Shown: positions 6,228 through 14,662, counted from the stretch's first letter. The stretch: 42,884 bases of DNA from Candidatus Stahliibacteriota bacterium (GCA_030602565.1 JAUVZL010000018.1:1-42884); one strand, 5' to 3'. Made by a program: numbers and translations. The notes: generated by a model not told the origin, from the sequence alone.

Positions 6228-7134
6228 ATCTCCTCTTATTCTTGTATAGCCTGACACCAGCCTTGATCGCCGCGGTCAATCCTGACGCTTCGGCGCGATT
6301 TTTTCCAGCGATATCCAATGCTGCACCATATAATGGTGACAGGCGTATTATAGGTAAACCGAGAGTGAAGTTCAAGCCATCTTTCTTTGATTTTAAATAG
6401 ATCATTGCCTGATCATGAAACATGGTTAGAAAGCCATCAAATTTTCGATTGAAAAGGGAGTCAGCCGGGTACGGACCATGGCAATTGATATGCCTTTTCT
6501 GCGCTGCTTTTACCGCTTGTTCTATCTTTTCATCTTCACCGAGGCTAAATTCGTGCGCGTGAGGGTTGAGCGAACTGACGCCAATATGGGGGTGGAGAAC
6601 ACCAAAGTATTGCCTTAGCCCGCGTTCAAGGAGGATGATTTTGTACAAGACTGTTTTGGGCGTGATTTTTGAAAAGATACGACGCAGAGGTAAGTGAGTT
6701 GTTGTAAGCATGATCCTTTTGTTGTGCCACACGCCAACCATGGCAAACTCTTTGGCTTGGAAAAAGCTGGCAAGGTATTCAGTATGACCGGTAAAGTCAG
6801 GAAGGAATTGACGGATCACATCTTTTACTATCGGTGGGGTTATGAGTATATCAGGGTTACTATTTAGCGCACAATCCAGTGATTGCATTGCTACTTGTCC
6901 GGTTTTCACGGTTGGGTTTCCATATTTGCATTGCACAGTGTTTGTGCAGTCACAGATCATATTACTGATGAGTCGGTACTTGTTTGACGCACGCATATCC
7001 TGTGCGGTTTTCTTAAGTATTTGTTTATTCCCGAAAATCCGGATATCTTTTTGATACCGTGATCGAGGTATGCTTTTTATAATTATTTCTGGGCCGATGC
7101 CGGCTGGATCACCGAGTGTAATGCCTATTTTCAT
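6196..7134 (-). CDS. pdxA: 4-hydroxythreonine-4-phosphate dehydrogenase
   Basis: Acts in the DXP-dependent route to pyridoxal phosphate, oxidising 4-phosphohydroxy-threonine for condensation by PdxJ. The N-terminus 'MKIGITLGDPAGIGPEI' is diagnostic. 'GHTEYLA' and 'TMFHDQAMIYLKS' carry metal-binding His residues, and 'IAGKNRAEASGLTAAI' matches the conserved C-terminal segment. At 312 residues it is slightly shorter than the usual ~330. It is the second gene of a leftward operon, 2 nt after the S4 gene. pdxJ is 21 kb away in this window, so both committed enzymes are present. Confidence 0.95.
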   Translation of the reverse strand: MKIGITLGDPAGIGPEIIIKSIPRSRYQKDIRIFGNKQILKKTAQDMRASNKYRLISNMICDCTNTVQCKYGNPTVKTGQVAMQSLDCALNSNPDILITPPIVKDVIRQFLPDFTGHTEYLASFFQAKEFAMVGVWHNKRIMLTTTHLPLRRIFSKITPKTVLYKIILLERGLRQYFGVLHPHIGVSSLNPHAHEFSLGEDEKIEQAVKAAQKRHINCHGPYPADSLFNRKFDGFLTMFHDQAMIYLKSKKDGLNFTLGLPIIRLSPLYGAALDIAGKNRAEASGLTAAIKAGVRLYKNKRRYDQKYKNIDD

Positions 7135-7136
7135 CG

Positions 7137-7379
7137 CTAAATCTCTTCATAGTACTGACTCTTATCTTGCTTGGATATATTGCCTCTTGGTATTTGGAGT
7201 ACTCTTATCTTACGTATACCTTGAGTTGTTTCAATCTCTATAATATCACCCTCCTGGATTTTCTTCGAGGGTTTTATATATTGACCATTGACCTTTATTA
7301 AATTATTAAGACACATCTCTTTCGCCTCATTTCTTTTCTTGAAGATCAACATATTCTTGAAAAGAAGATCAATGCGCAT
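7137..7379 (-). CDS. Small S4-domain RNA-binding protein
   Basis: An 80-residue protein made almost only of an S4 fold: 'MRIDLLFKNMLIFKKRNEAKEMCLNNLIKVNG' is the helical RNA-binding part, followed by 'GDIIEIE' and a short basic tail. This matches the Hsp15/RqcP/YbcJ class of stand-alone S4 proteins that bind rRNA or peptidyl-tRNA on the large subunit. Which of these it is cannot be told by eye. It is first in the operon with pdxA. The ATG lies 5 nt after the -10, so the mRNA should be leaderless. Confidence 0.8.
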   Translation of the reverse strand: MRIDLLFKNMLIFKKRNEAKEMCLNNLIKVNGQYIKPSKKIQEGDIIEIETTQGIRKIRVLQIPRGNISKQDKSQYYEEI

Positions 7380-7384
7380 AATTA

Positions 7385-7412
7385 ATTATAGGAAATAATA
7401 TGTAAAAGTCAA
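7385..7412 (-). promoter_or_regulatory. Promoter of the S4/pdxA operon (leaderless)
   Basis: TTGACT (7407-7412), 16 bp, TATAAT (7385-7390), then 5 nt and ATG. Confidence 0.8.
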
Positions 7413-7539
7413 TTCCCAATTTCGTATTTTCCCATCTTCTTAACTTCTTTTTTATTCTATCTTCTCATTTTCTTAATTTCTTACTTCTGAAATTGAGTAG
7501 GAGTAATTATTCAATTTTCGGTGGAAACTTGTAGTTGCG

Positions 7540-7627
7540 CCTGTCTGCGTCTACCTGTGCCGTTGGCACGCCTGCCTGTCGCGTTGGCGACGCAGACAGG
7601 GCAGACAGGTGCGACGCACAGGCAGGC
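7540..7627. repeat. CTGTCTGCG-type palindromic repeat
   Basis: CCTGTCTGCG...CGCAGACAGG encloses smaller nested hairpins (GTGCC/GGCAC; GTCGC/GCGAC). Close copies lie at 24344-24430 (inside the MITE-like element) and 27526-27580. Confidence 0.8.
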
Positions 7628-7710
7628 CATTTATGCCTGTCCTGAATTTATTGAAGGGGCGCATACGACAACACATTAGCAAGCTAATGAACTCCTATAT
7701 TTTGCACGAT

Positions 7711-7753
7711 GAATCCCGCAATTCTATTTATAGAATTATAATACGAAGCGGGA
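7711..7753. repeat. TCCCGC...GCGGGA hairpin unit
   Basis: Outer stem TCCCGC/GCGGGA with an inner near-palindrome AATTCTATTTATAGAATT. Homologous units occur twice in tandem at 27751-27837. Confidence 0.75.
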
Positions 7754-7842
7754 TGAATCGTGCGACTACACCCCGCCCTTTTGTAAAAGAGCGGGGTACA
7801 TTAGTCCACTGAGTTTTGAACAATTACGAGTAGAATTCCCTC

Positions 7843-7870
7843 TTGACAGATTTCCAATATAGGATATAAT
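7843..7870 (+). promoter_or_regulatory. Promoter of the glycosyltransferase gene
   Basis: TTGACA (7843-7848), 16 bp, TATAAT (7865-7870). A leader of about 37 nt with GAGGAGG (7882-7888) follows. Confidence 0.85.
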
Positions 7871-7913
7871 GACGGGTTCTCGAGGAGGTTTTTAACGATA
7901 CTTACGATGTTTG

Positions 7914-9221
7914 ATGTCCCGTCGAAATGAATTAATCTTCACGATTTTTGGTGATGCGGCAGTTTTATCCGTGGTCTATTTCATTAGCTGGAAGGCGTCG
8001 GCGATCAATGCCTCATTAACCAGCTGGCACGCGCTGCTCGGTAATTTAATCGTAGTGATCTTCTGGCTTTTTCTTTTCCAGACTTTTGATCTGTACGAGT
8101 CCCGCCACAAAATCCAGATAATAAGTGAACTCTTCAAGCTATTTAAAGTTTTCTGTATAGGATTATTGATAATTTTTGGTTTGGCATATTTGGTCAACAT
8201 CGATTTCATGAAGGCGCATGGGTTCGTACCGTCATATTTGGTGATGCTGCCATCAATTTTGATTTGGCGGTTTTTCTGGCGTGGTCTGATTGGTGAATAT
8301 GTGAAAACGCTGCCGGAAAAAGTTCTGATCTTCCAGAATGGAGATTCCCTCGATAGCTACAATCATTTTAATGTGGTCAAGAAAATAAAACTTGACAAAG
8401 TAAATCCGACTATTTCTGAAGCTGTTTTAAACTACGATAATGTTGAAGGTATAATTATTGAAAGCAATGGCAGCGACAAGAAGAATATTTTGAGTGTAAT
8501 ATCCAGACTTGCCAATACAAAATTCGAAATATTTATTTCACCAAAACTCTACCCCGTGATCTATCAATATTTCCTTGTACAGAAGATACCTGATTCACCA
8601 TTTTTAAAAGTTATCTTCCATCCTCTATCAAGCTGGGATCAGTTTTTGAAAAAGGTGGTGGATATTATTCTTTCATTAGTTACATTGTTTATTTTAGCAC
8701 CTTTTTTAATGTTAACTGCTTTGCTTATAAGAATCGATTCTAAAGGTCCTATTCTCTATAAACAAAGAAGGTCGGGGTTCCGTGGTAAGGAGTTTATTCT
8801 GTACAAGTTTCGCTCCATGATTAGCGATGCAGAAAAACATACTGGACCGGTATGGGCTGAGAAGAACGACCAAAGAATCACCCGGATGGGGCGGATATTA
8901 AGACCTTTGAGAATAGACGAATTGCCTCAGTTGCTTAATGTTCTTAGAGGGGATATGAGCTTTGTTGGTCCCCGTCCTGAAAGACCGGCATTTGTTGAAC
9001 AGCTAAGAGAGGTTATTCCATTATACACTCTGAGATTGACGGTTCATCCAGGCATTACTGGTTTGGCGCAAGTCCAACATGCCTATGATGTGTCAGTCGA
9101 ACACGTTAAGCGTAAACTTGAATATGACCTGCGGTACATAAATAATATGTCATTGAGGCTTGACCTCAAGATCTTCTTAAAAACTGTGCTCACGGTAATC
9201 AAAAAAGAAGGGGCACACTGA
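7914..9221 (+). CDS. Exopolysaccharide polyprenyl-phosphate sugar-1-phosphate transferase
   Basis: A membrane enzyme that starts a glycan by moving a sugar phosphate onto the undecaprenyl carrier. Residues ~1-125 form four or five membrane helices, followed by a Rossmann-like segment. The C-terminal ~190 residues are the bacterial sugar transferase domain: a re-entrant helix 'VVDIILSLVTLFILAPFLM', 'GPILYKQRRSGFRGKEF', 'YKFRSM', 'LRPLRIDELPQLLNVLRGD' and 'VGPRPERP'. This large five-helix form is the WbaP/CpsE type. GAGGAGG lies about 25 nt upstream of the ATG, which is unusually far; a TTG at 7911 is an alternative. A short ORF (7907-7930, MFDVPSK) overlaps the start. No other glycan genes adjoin it. 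Confidence 0.9.
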   Translation: MSRRNELIFTIFGDAAVLSVVYFISWKASAINASLTSWHALLGNLIVVIFWLFLFQTFDLYESRHKIQIISELFKLFKVFCIGLLIIFGLAYLVNIDFMKAHGFVPSYLVMLPSILIWRFFWRGLIGEYVKTLPEKVLIFQNGDSLDSYNHFNVVKKIKLDKVNPTISEAVLNYDNVEGIIIESNGSDKKNILSVISRLANTKFEIFISPKLYPVIYQYFLVQKIPDSPFLKVIFHPLSSWDQFLKKVVDIILSLVTLFILAPFLMLTALLIRIDSKGPILYKQRRSGFRGKEFILYKFRSMISDAEKHTGPVWAEKNDQRITRMGRILRPLRIDELPQLLNVLRGDMSFVGPRPERPAFVEQLREVIPLYTLRLTVHPGITGLAQVQHAYDVSVEHVKRKLEYDLRYINNMSLRLDLKIFLKTVLTVIKKEGAH

Positions 9222-9224
9222 AGA

Positions 9225-9420
9225 GCAAAGGGCGAATGGCTTATGGCGGATAGCGTATAGCTAATGGCGGATAGCCTATAGCGAATGGCGGATAGCGGAT
9301 AGCGAATGGCTAATGGCGGATAGCGGATAGCGGATAGCGAATGGCATAGGGCATAGGGCATAGGGCATAGGGCAAAGGGCAAAGGGCAAATGGCGGATAG
9401 CCTATAGCGAATGGCGTATA
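9225..9420. repeat. Heptanucleotide array, 28 uninterrupted units
   Basis: Exactly 28 consecutive 7-mers, all starting GC: mainly GCGGATA, GCGAATG, GCCTATA, GCTAATG, GCATAGG (four in a row) and GCAAAGG. The array fills the space between the glycosyltransferase stop and the next promoter, whose -35 starts 5 nt after the last unit. The mix of clustered identical and variant units indicates growth by slippage. It resembles the heptameric STRR repeats described in cyanobacteria in form, not in sequence. Confidence 0.95.
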
Positions 9421-9424
9421 GATG

Positions 9425-9452
9425 TTGACTTCCATACAAGTTACAGTATAAT
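9425..9452 (+). promoter_or_regulatory. Promoter of the gene at 9459 (leaderless)
   Basis: TTGACT (9425-9430), 16 bp, TATAAT (9447-9452), then 6 nt and ATG. Confidence 0.75.
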
Positions 9453-9458
9453 CCATGA

Positions 9459-10124
9459 ATGATTAAGATAATACCTGTTATCATTATATTATCAAGCAAT
9501 ACTCTATTTTGTCAACATCTTCCTCTTGAGTGGTCGCAGTCGTATTGCACATATGATATTGCTGAGGTACATAGACCGGGTGAGTATTCACTGGGGTTCG
9601 CGATTGATAACTTTGCACTTTACGGTGGTGCATCTGATTCAACCGCCTATGACACCCGAAGGTTTGACATGTTTGCCAAACTTGGTATATTCAGAAATGC
9701 TGAGGTTGAAATCAAATTTTCGTCTCCAACATCGGGTGTGATTGCGGGTAAATACAAATGCTATGCAGGGGTTATCAATGCAGCAGTTAAGATGGGTTTT
9801 GGTTATATGAAGGGCACACGGGTCGGTTTTATTACCGATTATGTTTTTGATTTCTATCCAACATTAATTTTTAGCAAGCAGATTTTCAAGAACGTCAGGG
9901 TCTATTACGCACCTAAGATAATCTATTCTATACACCCGAGGGACCGTCAGGAGCATTCGACGCGCGAACCGCGTCAGATATTTCAGTACGGCCATGGTAT
10001 TGGTCTGTCTTTTGGAGACGATTTCACAATTATGCCTGAGGGCAATTGGCTCTTTGGTGATAATGAAGGGATCAAGTATACGGTGAATCAATTCGGTGTT
10101 GCGGTTAACTTAAGAATACACTGA
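9459..10124 (+). CDS. Exported barrel-like protein of unknown function
   Basis: 221 residues. The N-terminus MIKIIPVIIILSSNTLFC is a signal peptide, possibly of lipoprotein type (Cys18). The remainder is beta-rich with alternating patterns ('YSLGFAIDNFALYGG', 'AAVKMGFGYMKGTRVGF') and ends in 'NQFGVAVNLRIH', as in outer-membrane barrels whose last strand ends with an aromatic residue. No named family is recognised. There is no Shine-Dalgarno. The ATG lies 6 nt after a TATAAT, so the mRNA should be leaderless. The preceding heptamer array could vary its promoter context. Confidence 0.65.
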   Translation: MIKIIPVIIILSSNTLFCQHLPLEWSQSYCTYDIAEVHRPGEYSLGFAIDNFALYGGASDSTAYDTRRFDMFAKLGIFRNAEVEIKFSSPTSGVIAGKYKCYAGVINAAVKMGFGYMKGTRVGFITDYVFDFYPTLIFSKQIFKNVRVYYAPKIIYSIHPRDRQEHSTREPRQIFQYGHGIGLSFGDDFTIMPEGNWLFGDNEGIKYTVNQFGVAVNLRIH

Positions 10125-10144
10125 AGGCGCTGAATATCCGCCGA

Positions 10145-11362
10145 TTATCCCGGAGTTCTCCTTAAATGAAATTTTATTAGTAATGCCCTTATTGCTTTGT
10201 TCAATGCTTTTTTTCTCAAAAAAATGTTAATCGATAATTCGGAAGTTGTGATGAGCTCGATATGTGTTTTTGTCTTTGCTAAGGTATTGAAAGTCGCAGA
10301 AAGTATTTCGTGGTTCGAGCCAACGCCTCGACCGATTACACTGAGCGAACAGATATCCAGAGCTTCCTCAATGTGATCTACTCCAATTCGCTTAATTGCT
10401 TTATTGAGGATCGTTTTAATTTGTTCGCATTCATTGAGCGGGGTGATAAAAGAAAGATCGAATTTTTTTGCATGGGAAACGCCGTGGAAGAAGAACTTTA
10501 AATGCACGCCTTCATTGGTCAGTTCAGTCAAAATTTGTGAGACATAATGAGGTTTCCTTGGCACCTGAACCAGGGTTACCAGGTAGAGAGATTTACTGTG
10601 GGTAATGGCTTTTGGTCTTGGTTTTTCAATATCTTCAAGATCAGTGATGAGAGTACCTGATTTATTGTTGAGACTGTTACGTATCTCAACCGGAATTTTG
10701 TACTTCGCCGCAATACACGAGGCGCGCGGGTGGAGAACCTGAGCCCCGCGGCTCGACAGCTCTAACATTTCATTATAAGACAACCGGTTTATTTTCTTTG
10801 CACCCGGGAATTCATTGGGGTCTTCTGCAAAGACGCCGTCGACATCTGTATAAATCATACATTTTTCGGCTTTTAACGCCGCGCTCAAAGCAAGTGCCGT
10901 GGTGTCAGAGCCGCCGCGTCCCAGGGTCGTTATTTCTTTGTCCTGACTCACGCCCTGGAATCCACAAACCACGGGTATTTTCTTGTCGGCAAGAGCTTTT
11001 TTTATCCGATCACCCTTTATTTTCAGAATCCGTGCATTAGTATGTTTATTATCAGTAATGATACCGACTTGCGAACCTGTATAGGATGCAGCTTCAAGGT
11101 TAAGTCGACCAAGCGCCATGGATAGTAGGGCGACTGAGATTCTTTCACCAGCAGTGAGAAGCATGTCGGTTTCACGGGCTTTTGGTTTCACGTTTATTTT
11201 TTTTGACATTGAGAAGAGCTTATCAGTTGTTTTACCCATTGCCGATACAACGACTATAATATCGTTCTTTTTTCTTGCACGGGCAACTTTTCTCGCAGCG
11301 TTGAGCAGCAACTCAGGCGTGGCTAAAGAGGTTCCACCAAACTTCATAACAATAAGAGACAT
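10145..11362 (-). CDS. lysC: Aspartate kinase
   Basis: Phosphorylates aspartate, the first step toward lysine, threonine and methionine. The N-terminal motif 'MKFGGTSLATPE' binds ATP. 'TLGRGGSDTTALALSAAL' and 'YTDVDGVFAEDP' are the catalytic and substrate-binding segments, and 'RGAQVLHPRA' is conserved. After residue ~260 there are two ACT domains ('LVTLVQVPRKPHYVSQILTE', 'LSVIGRGVGSNHEILSATF') for feedback control. At 405 residues it is a normal monofunctional enzyme. It is monocistronic. The ATG lies 5 nt after the -10, so it should be leaderless. The C-terminus 'KFHLRRTPG' is slightly ragged. Confidence 0.95.
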   Translation of the reverse strand: MSLIVMKFGGTSLATPELLLNAARKVARARKKNDIIVVVSAMGKTTDKLFSMSKKINVKPKARETDMLLTAGERISVALLSMALGRLNLEAASYTGSQVGIITDNKHTNARILKIKGDRIKKALADKKIPVVCGFQGVSQDKEITTLGRGGSDTTALALSAALKAEKCMIYTDVDGVFAEDPNEFPGAKKINRLSYNEMLELSSRGAQVLHPRASCIAAKYKIPVEIRNSLNNKSGTLITDLEDIEKPRPKAITHSKSLYLVTLVQVPRKPHYVSQILTELTNEGVHLKFFFHGVSHAKKFDLSFITPLNECEQIKTILNKAIKRIGVDHIEEALDICSLSVIGRGVGSNHEILSATFNTLAKTKTHIELITTSELSINIFLRKKALNKAIRALLIKFHLRRTPG

Positions 11363-11367
11363 GGGGG

Positions 11368-11395
11368 ATTATAACAATAATGTGCGGGAAATCAA
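11368..11395 (-). promoter_or_regulatory. Promoter of lysC (leaderless)
   Basis: TTGATT (11390-11395), 16 bp, TATAAT (11368-11373), CCCCC, ATG. Confidence 0.8.
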
Positions 11396-11406
11396 GGGGC
11401 AAGTGC

Positions 11407-11599
11407 TTGACAGGGTGACCGAGAATGCCGGAATTTGTAGGAGTAGAGCCTTCAGGCTCGTTAAATGTGGAGTGCAACGAGTCCCCCTCGTTGCATGCAA
11501 TGTCAGGAGACATTGCACTCCAAAATACGGGCGTAAACGCCTGCCTGTGCGTCGCACGCAAACAGGTCCTACTCCTAATTCTCGGTCACCCTGTTGACA
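11407..11599 (+). mobile_element. MITE-like non-coding element A
   Basis: 193 bp bounded by inverted repeats: left TTGACAGGGTGACCGAGAAT, right ATTCTCGGTCACCCTGTTGA. Inside are a hairpin GGAGTGCAACGAG...CTCGTTGC, a hairpin GCAATGTC...GACATTGC and a CTGCCTGTGCGTCGCAC segment. The same order of modules occurs in reverse in element B (24301-24639). No coding capacity. It fills the divergent spacer between lysC and the next gene and provides that gene's -35. Confidence 0.75.
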
Positions 11600-11621
11600 G
11601 CTAATCATATGCAGATATAAT
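11594..11621 (+). promoter_or_regulatory. Promoter of the gene at 11627, -35 inside the MITE terminus
   Basis: TTGACA (11594-11599) is the last part of the element's right inverted repeat. 16 bp later is TATAAT (11616-11621), then 5 nt and ATG. Confidence 0.8.
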
Positions 11622-11626
11622 TGTTT

Positions 11627-12610
11627 ATGAAAGTAATAAAGTATGTGATTATCCTAAGTATAATGTGTTCGTTTCTCGCGGCCCAGGATCCTGTTGAACC
11701 ACTTGCTGAAAAGATAAAAAAGATCAGCGAAGGTTTGCTTGAAGGTTATGCTCAACCACTGGTTACGGCTTTTGGTACGGGCGTTTCAACCGGTCTTTTC
11801 CACAGTGCGTACAGCCATGAATTTCTGGGTTTTGATCTGAGTGTCCGGGCTATGTATATTCAAATACCAAACTCGGCAAAATACTATAGTGATGCGGCGG
11901 TCATTTGTTCGCTTGCCAATGGTCAATTAGTATCATATGAGGTAAACCTGGACAGCATTGGGACGATATTTGGTCCTGAAGAACAGCCTGATATCCCGGC
12001 GTCTGGGAATGCAGTTGGTATTCCACCTTATATCCCGGCTGGTTTTGATGTATCTGGGGTGCCGTTTGTTATGCCGCAATTGAATGTTGGACTTGTTATG
12101 GGTTCAGAGCTTGTCATAAGGTTCATACCGTTTTCATATAAGGGATCGAGTATGAGATTCCTTGGCATCGGTGCGAAGCAGGAAATAAACAAACTTCCTT
12201 TTATGAAAAATGTGCCTTTACCTGTAGCGATTGCAATAGGCGGTGCGTTTCAGACTTTTGGCATCAAAAATTCGATTGGTGAGCAGATAGTGAACACTCG
12301 TAACTGGTGCGTGCAGTTTCTTGTTTCAAAACGCCTGGGACCATTTGAACCAGTCATTGGCGCAGGTCTTGAAGGTACCAAGGTGTATTTTCATTATCAG
12401 TTTGAGTATGAAATCCCTGATACAATAAACAATATTCCTGAAAATCGCATTTCGGAAATCAGCGATATTAAGGTGGAATTGAAAGCTAAGAACCACAACA
12501 GAATCATGGTTGGCTTCAATTTTAAACTCGGGTTTTTATACGTGCACTATGATTATAATATCTCGCCGTATAAAACGCACAACGCGATTGTCGGGTTTAC
12601 GATACGGTGA
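11627..12610 (+). CDS. Exported outer-membrane barrel-like protein (DUF6588-like)
   Basis: 327 residues. The signal peptide MKVIKYVIILSIMCSFLAA is followed by a helical stretch and then a long beta-rich part ('FLGFDLSVRAMYIQIP', 'GSELVIRFIPFSYKG', 'AIAIGGAFQTFGI', 'MVGFNFKLGFLYVHYDYNI'). It ends in a final strand 'HNAIVGFTIR'. The order 'GLF/HSAYSH/FLGFDL/VRA' reminds me of DUF6588-type proteins of Bacteroidota-like phyla, but this is a by-eye match. It is predicted to sit in the outer membrane. No Shine-Dalgarno; leaderless mRNA expected. A terminator follows 50 nt after the stop. Confidence 0.7.
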   Translation: MKVIKYVIILSIMCSFLAAQDPVEPLAEKIKKISEGLLEGYAQPLVTAFGTGVSTGLFHSAYSHEFLGFDLSVRAMYIQIPNSAKYYSDAAVICSLANGQLVSYEVNLDSIGTIFGPEEQPDIPASGNAVGIPPYIPAGFDVSGVPFVMPQLNVGLVMGSELVIRFIPFSYKGSSMRFLGIGAKQEINKLPFMKNVPLPVAIAIGGAFQTFGIKNSIGEQIVNTRNWCVQFLVSKRLGPFEPVIGAGLEGTKVYFHYQFEYEIPDTINNIPENRISEISDIKVELKAKNHNRIMVGFNFKLGFLYVHYDYNISPYKTHNAIVGFTIR

Positions 12611-12660
12611 TGTTTATAGGGAATTCTGCAGCAGCCTAATTTCGTACCCCTCACCTTTTT

Positions 12661-12690
12661 CCTCTCCCCCTTAGGGGAGAGGATTTTTTT
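12661..12690 (+). terminator. Intrinsic terminator built from a CCCTCACC-type repeat
   Basis: CCTCTCCCC (12661-12669), CTTA, GGGGAGAGG (12674-12682), then A and seven T. The repeat family is recognisable by the preceding CCCCTCACC at 12649. Confidence 0.8.
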
Positions 12691-12820
12691 GTGACGTAAT
12701 GATAAGTGCAAACCTAATGTCTTGAATGATCTAAATATTATCGATAGCTCAATAAATTGAGCAACTACAATTTGTGCACAGTTTCGTTGTTGTAAGTTCT
12801 TAGTGCCTTATTCCTGCTTC

Positions 12821-14662
12821 TTAGTGTATCAAAAGCAGAAGTGATTCGAGGAGCAAGACAAATAGAGCGAACAGAAGTAGAGCTGTAGACATGTCGTCTT
12901 GCTTGAAGTCCTTTTCTAAGTCGATCACCTCAATATGCATAGTTTTTGCGGCTTTACTGCCCAGCATTTTTAAATTACCTTCAGCCGCGATTACGTTGAC
13001 TCCAAGCGTATCCTGCGCCGTCGTATAGAACCCGGGTTTTAGGAGCACTTGTTCTGGTAAGATGTATTCACCAGTCGGTGCTTTTAACTTGCCAAATTGG
13101 AGAGCTTGATCACCCACGTACAATTCGTGGTCGTGTGATGGGTGTGCTGTATTTACAATGAGGCGATGGATAAGGGGCACGAATGCAGTCTTGTACACGA
13201 TGTCAGTATACTGGGGCAAGAACTGTGTTGCCACAACTGAGAGCCCGCTGTCGAGGACAATAAATGGGTTGTTTCCAGTTAGCTTTGCAATAACATTCTT
13301 ACGGGCATCGAGCTTATGAAAACTGTGAAACTTAATGTTTTTAAGTACTGCAGTATGTTCAAAAACCTCAAAAATAGGATGGTCGTAATCCACCCAATCC
13401 AGGGTGACATAACCTTTGGCAGAGACGTATTCTTCAGCACGACAGCATCGGTTGATAAAACTGTTGAGGTTGTCGCCAACTGCTTGACCCAGAAAACACA
13501 GAACACCTTTATTTTTTTTCATTAAGAAAGTTTCGAGTTTTATCTTATCGTGCTTTGAAATTTCATCGATGCCATTGAGAATTACTAAGCCATAACGCTG
13601 GAGATTGGCACTGCCGATGCTTTCAAGGGCATCGAATGAAAAAGGTCCCTCAACTTCATTGGTCGGGTTTAGTCCTGAGCCCAGAAAGCGTTTCGTTCCA
13701 ATAATCAGTATTTTCATCTTTTCAGGCAATGATTTTGAGAAATAGTAGATATTATCAGGTAATAAGCTATCATCATAGAGGTGGACTGTGCCGTGGTTTA
13801 AGGCGATCGGTAAAGTGAAGTTCAGGATTTTTTCATTAGCCGGTCGGATTTCACATTCTTGTTCCCGTACATAGTTCTCAGCTTGCAGAGTAATCTTACC
13901 CTGCCACATATCTAATCCATAATTTTTAACGGTGACACTTAGAACATAGTTATCGAGTGAAATGGCAATAGGGTCTTTTAAAGACACCTTGGTGATCCCA
14001 AGATTATTACCCATTGGGATTTTTACCCAATAGAAATTCTCTTCAATGGTCAATTCCTGCGGCAAATCAGCAAACACGTTTTCTTGTCCATCTCCGACAT
14101 AGATATACTCCACTGGATATTTGGCTTTGTCCATTACAAAATAGGGAAATAGCGCCCTAATCGTACCCGTCTTATTGGCTACATTGATTTGGTGAATCTG
14201 CTCGATGGCTGATTTTTTGTTTACCCATGATGTCTGATTAACGCGAGAAGCACCCTGGGTTCGGCATAGTGACAGGACCGAGAATTCTGATTTTGATGAA
14301 TACCGGGAAAAGAGTTTCAGGGCACTCGTTTTAGCTATCTCAAAATTATTACCGTAAGCCATGGAATATGAATTGTCAAAGATCACAACGACGGAAGCCA
14401 AATGTCCTGATCTGAGAAACCCGGCTTTGAACTGCGGTCTCGCCAGGCTCAGAAAGATGAGAGCAATGAGTATACAGCGAAGGACAAGCACGATAATTTC
14501 TCTGATTCTTAACCAACCGAAGCGCCTTGCTTCTGATTTTTTCAAAAATTTCAAGGTGGAGAAAGGTATTTTGTCTAATTTCTTTCGGAACCAAAGGTGG
14601 ATGATAATTGGTACCGCGGTAAGGGCTAATCCGATGAGATAAATCGGCTGTAGAAAGATCAT
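12821..14662 (-). CDS. BatA/aerotolerance-type membrane protein with vWA domain
   Basis: 613 residues. The N-terminus 'MIFLQPIYLIGLALTAVPIIIHLWFRKK' is the double-transmembrane domain typical of BatA-like proteins, with the second helix at ~60-78. A von Willebrand A domain follows, with a MIDAS-like 'VVIFDNSYSMAYG'. The middle is beta-rich periplasmic sequence, and the C-terminus is a membrane helix ('ALLLFALFVLLLESLLLLIH'). Such proteins work with DUF58 and MoxR ATPases, probably in metal insertion or chaperoning of exported complexes. The DUF58 partner is directly upstream and overlaps by 4 nt; no MoxR gene is in the window. Confidence 0.85.
   Translation of the reverse strand: MIFLQPIYLIGLALTAVPIIIHLWFRKKLDKIPFSTLKFLKKSEARRFGWLRIREIIVLVLRCILIALIFLSLARPQFKAGFLRSGHLASVVVIFDNSYSMAYGNNFEIAKTSALKLFSRYSSKSEFSVLSLCRTQGASRVNQTSWVNKKSAIEQIHQINVANKTGTIRALFPYFVMDKAKYPVEYIYVGDGQENVFADLPQELTIEENFYWVKIPMGNNLGITKVSLKDPIAISLDNYVLSVTVKNYGLDMWQGKITLQAENYVREQECEIRPANEKILNFTLPIALNHGTVHLYDDSLLPDNIYYFSKSLPEKMKILIIGTKRFLGSGLNPTNEVEGPFSFDALESIGSANLQRYGLVILNGIDEISKHDKIKLETFLMKKNKGVLCFLGQAVGDNLNSFINRCCRAEEYVSAKGYVTLDWVDYDHPIFEVFEHTAVLKNIKFHSFHKLDARKNVIAKLTGNNPFIVLDSGLSVVATQFLPQYTDIVYKTAFVPLIHRLIVNTAHPSHDHELYVGDQALQFGKLKAPTGEYILPEQVLLKPGFYTTAQDTLGVNVIAAEGNLKMLGSKAAKTMHIEVIDLEKDFKQDDMSTALLLFALFVLLLESLLLLIH

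Larger units (their letters stand above)
7413..7842. other. Repeat-filled spacer
   Basis: Divergent spacer between the S4 and glycosyltransferase operons. It holds a CTGTCTGCG palindrome (7540-7627), a TCCCGC...GCGGGA hairpin unit (7711-7753) and a short CCCCGC/GCGGGG palindrome. No gene is seen. Confidence 0.6.

Noticed and set aside
9225-9420. CRISPR array
   Set aside because: Units are 7 nt with no spacers and no cas genes nearby; it is a simple tandem repeat.
9083-9499. 138-codon antisense ORF
   Set aside because: It translates the heptamer array and antisense of the glycosyltransferase; a period-7 repeat stays open in some frames by chance.
11118-11608. ORFs across the lysC 5' end and MITE-like element A
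   Set aside because: They depend on the inverted repeats and overlap lysC; the element has no transposase-like sequence.
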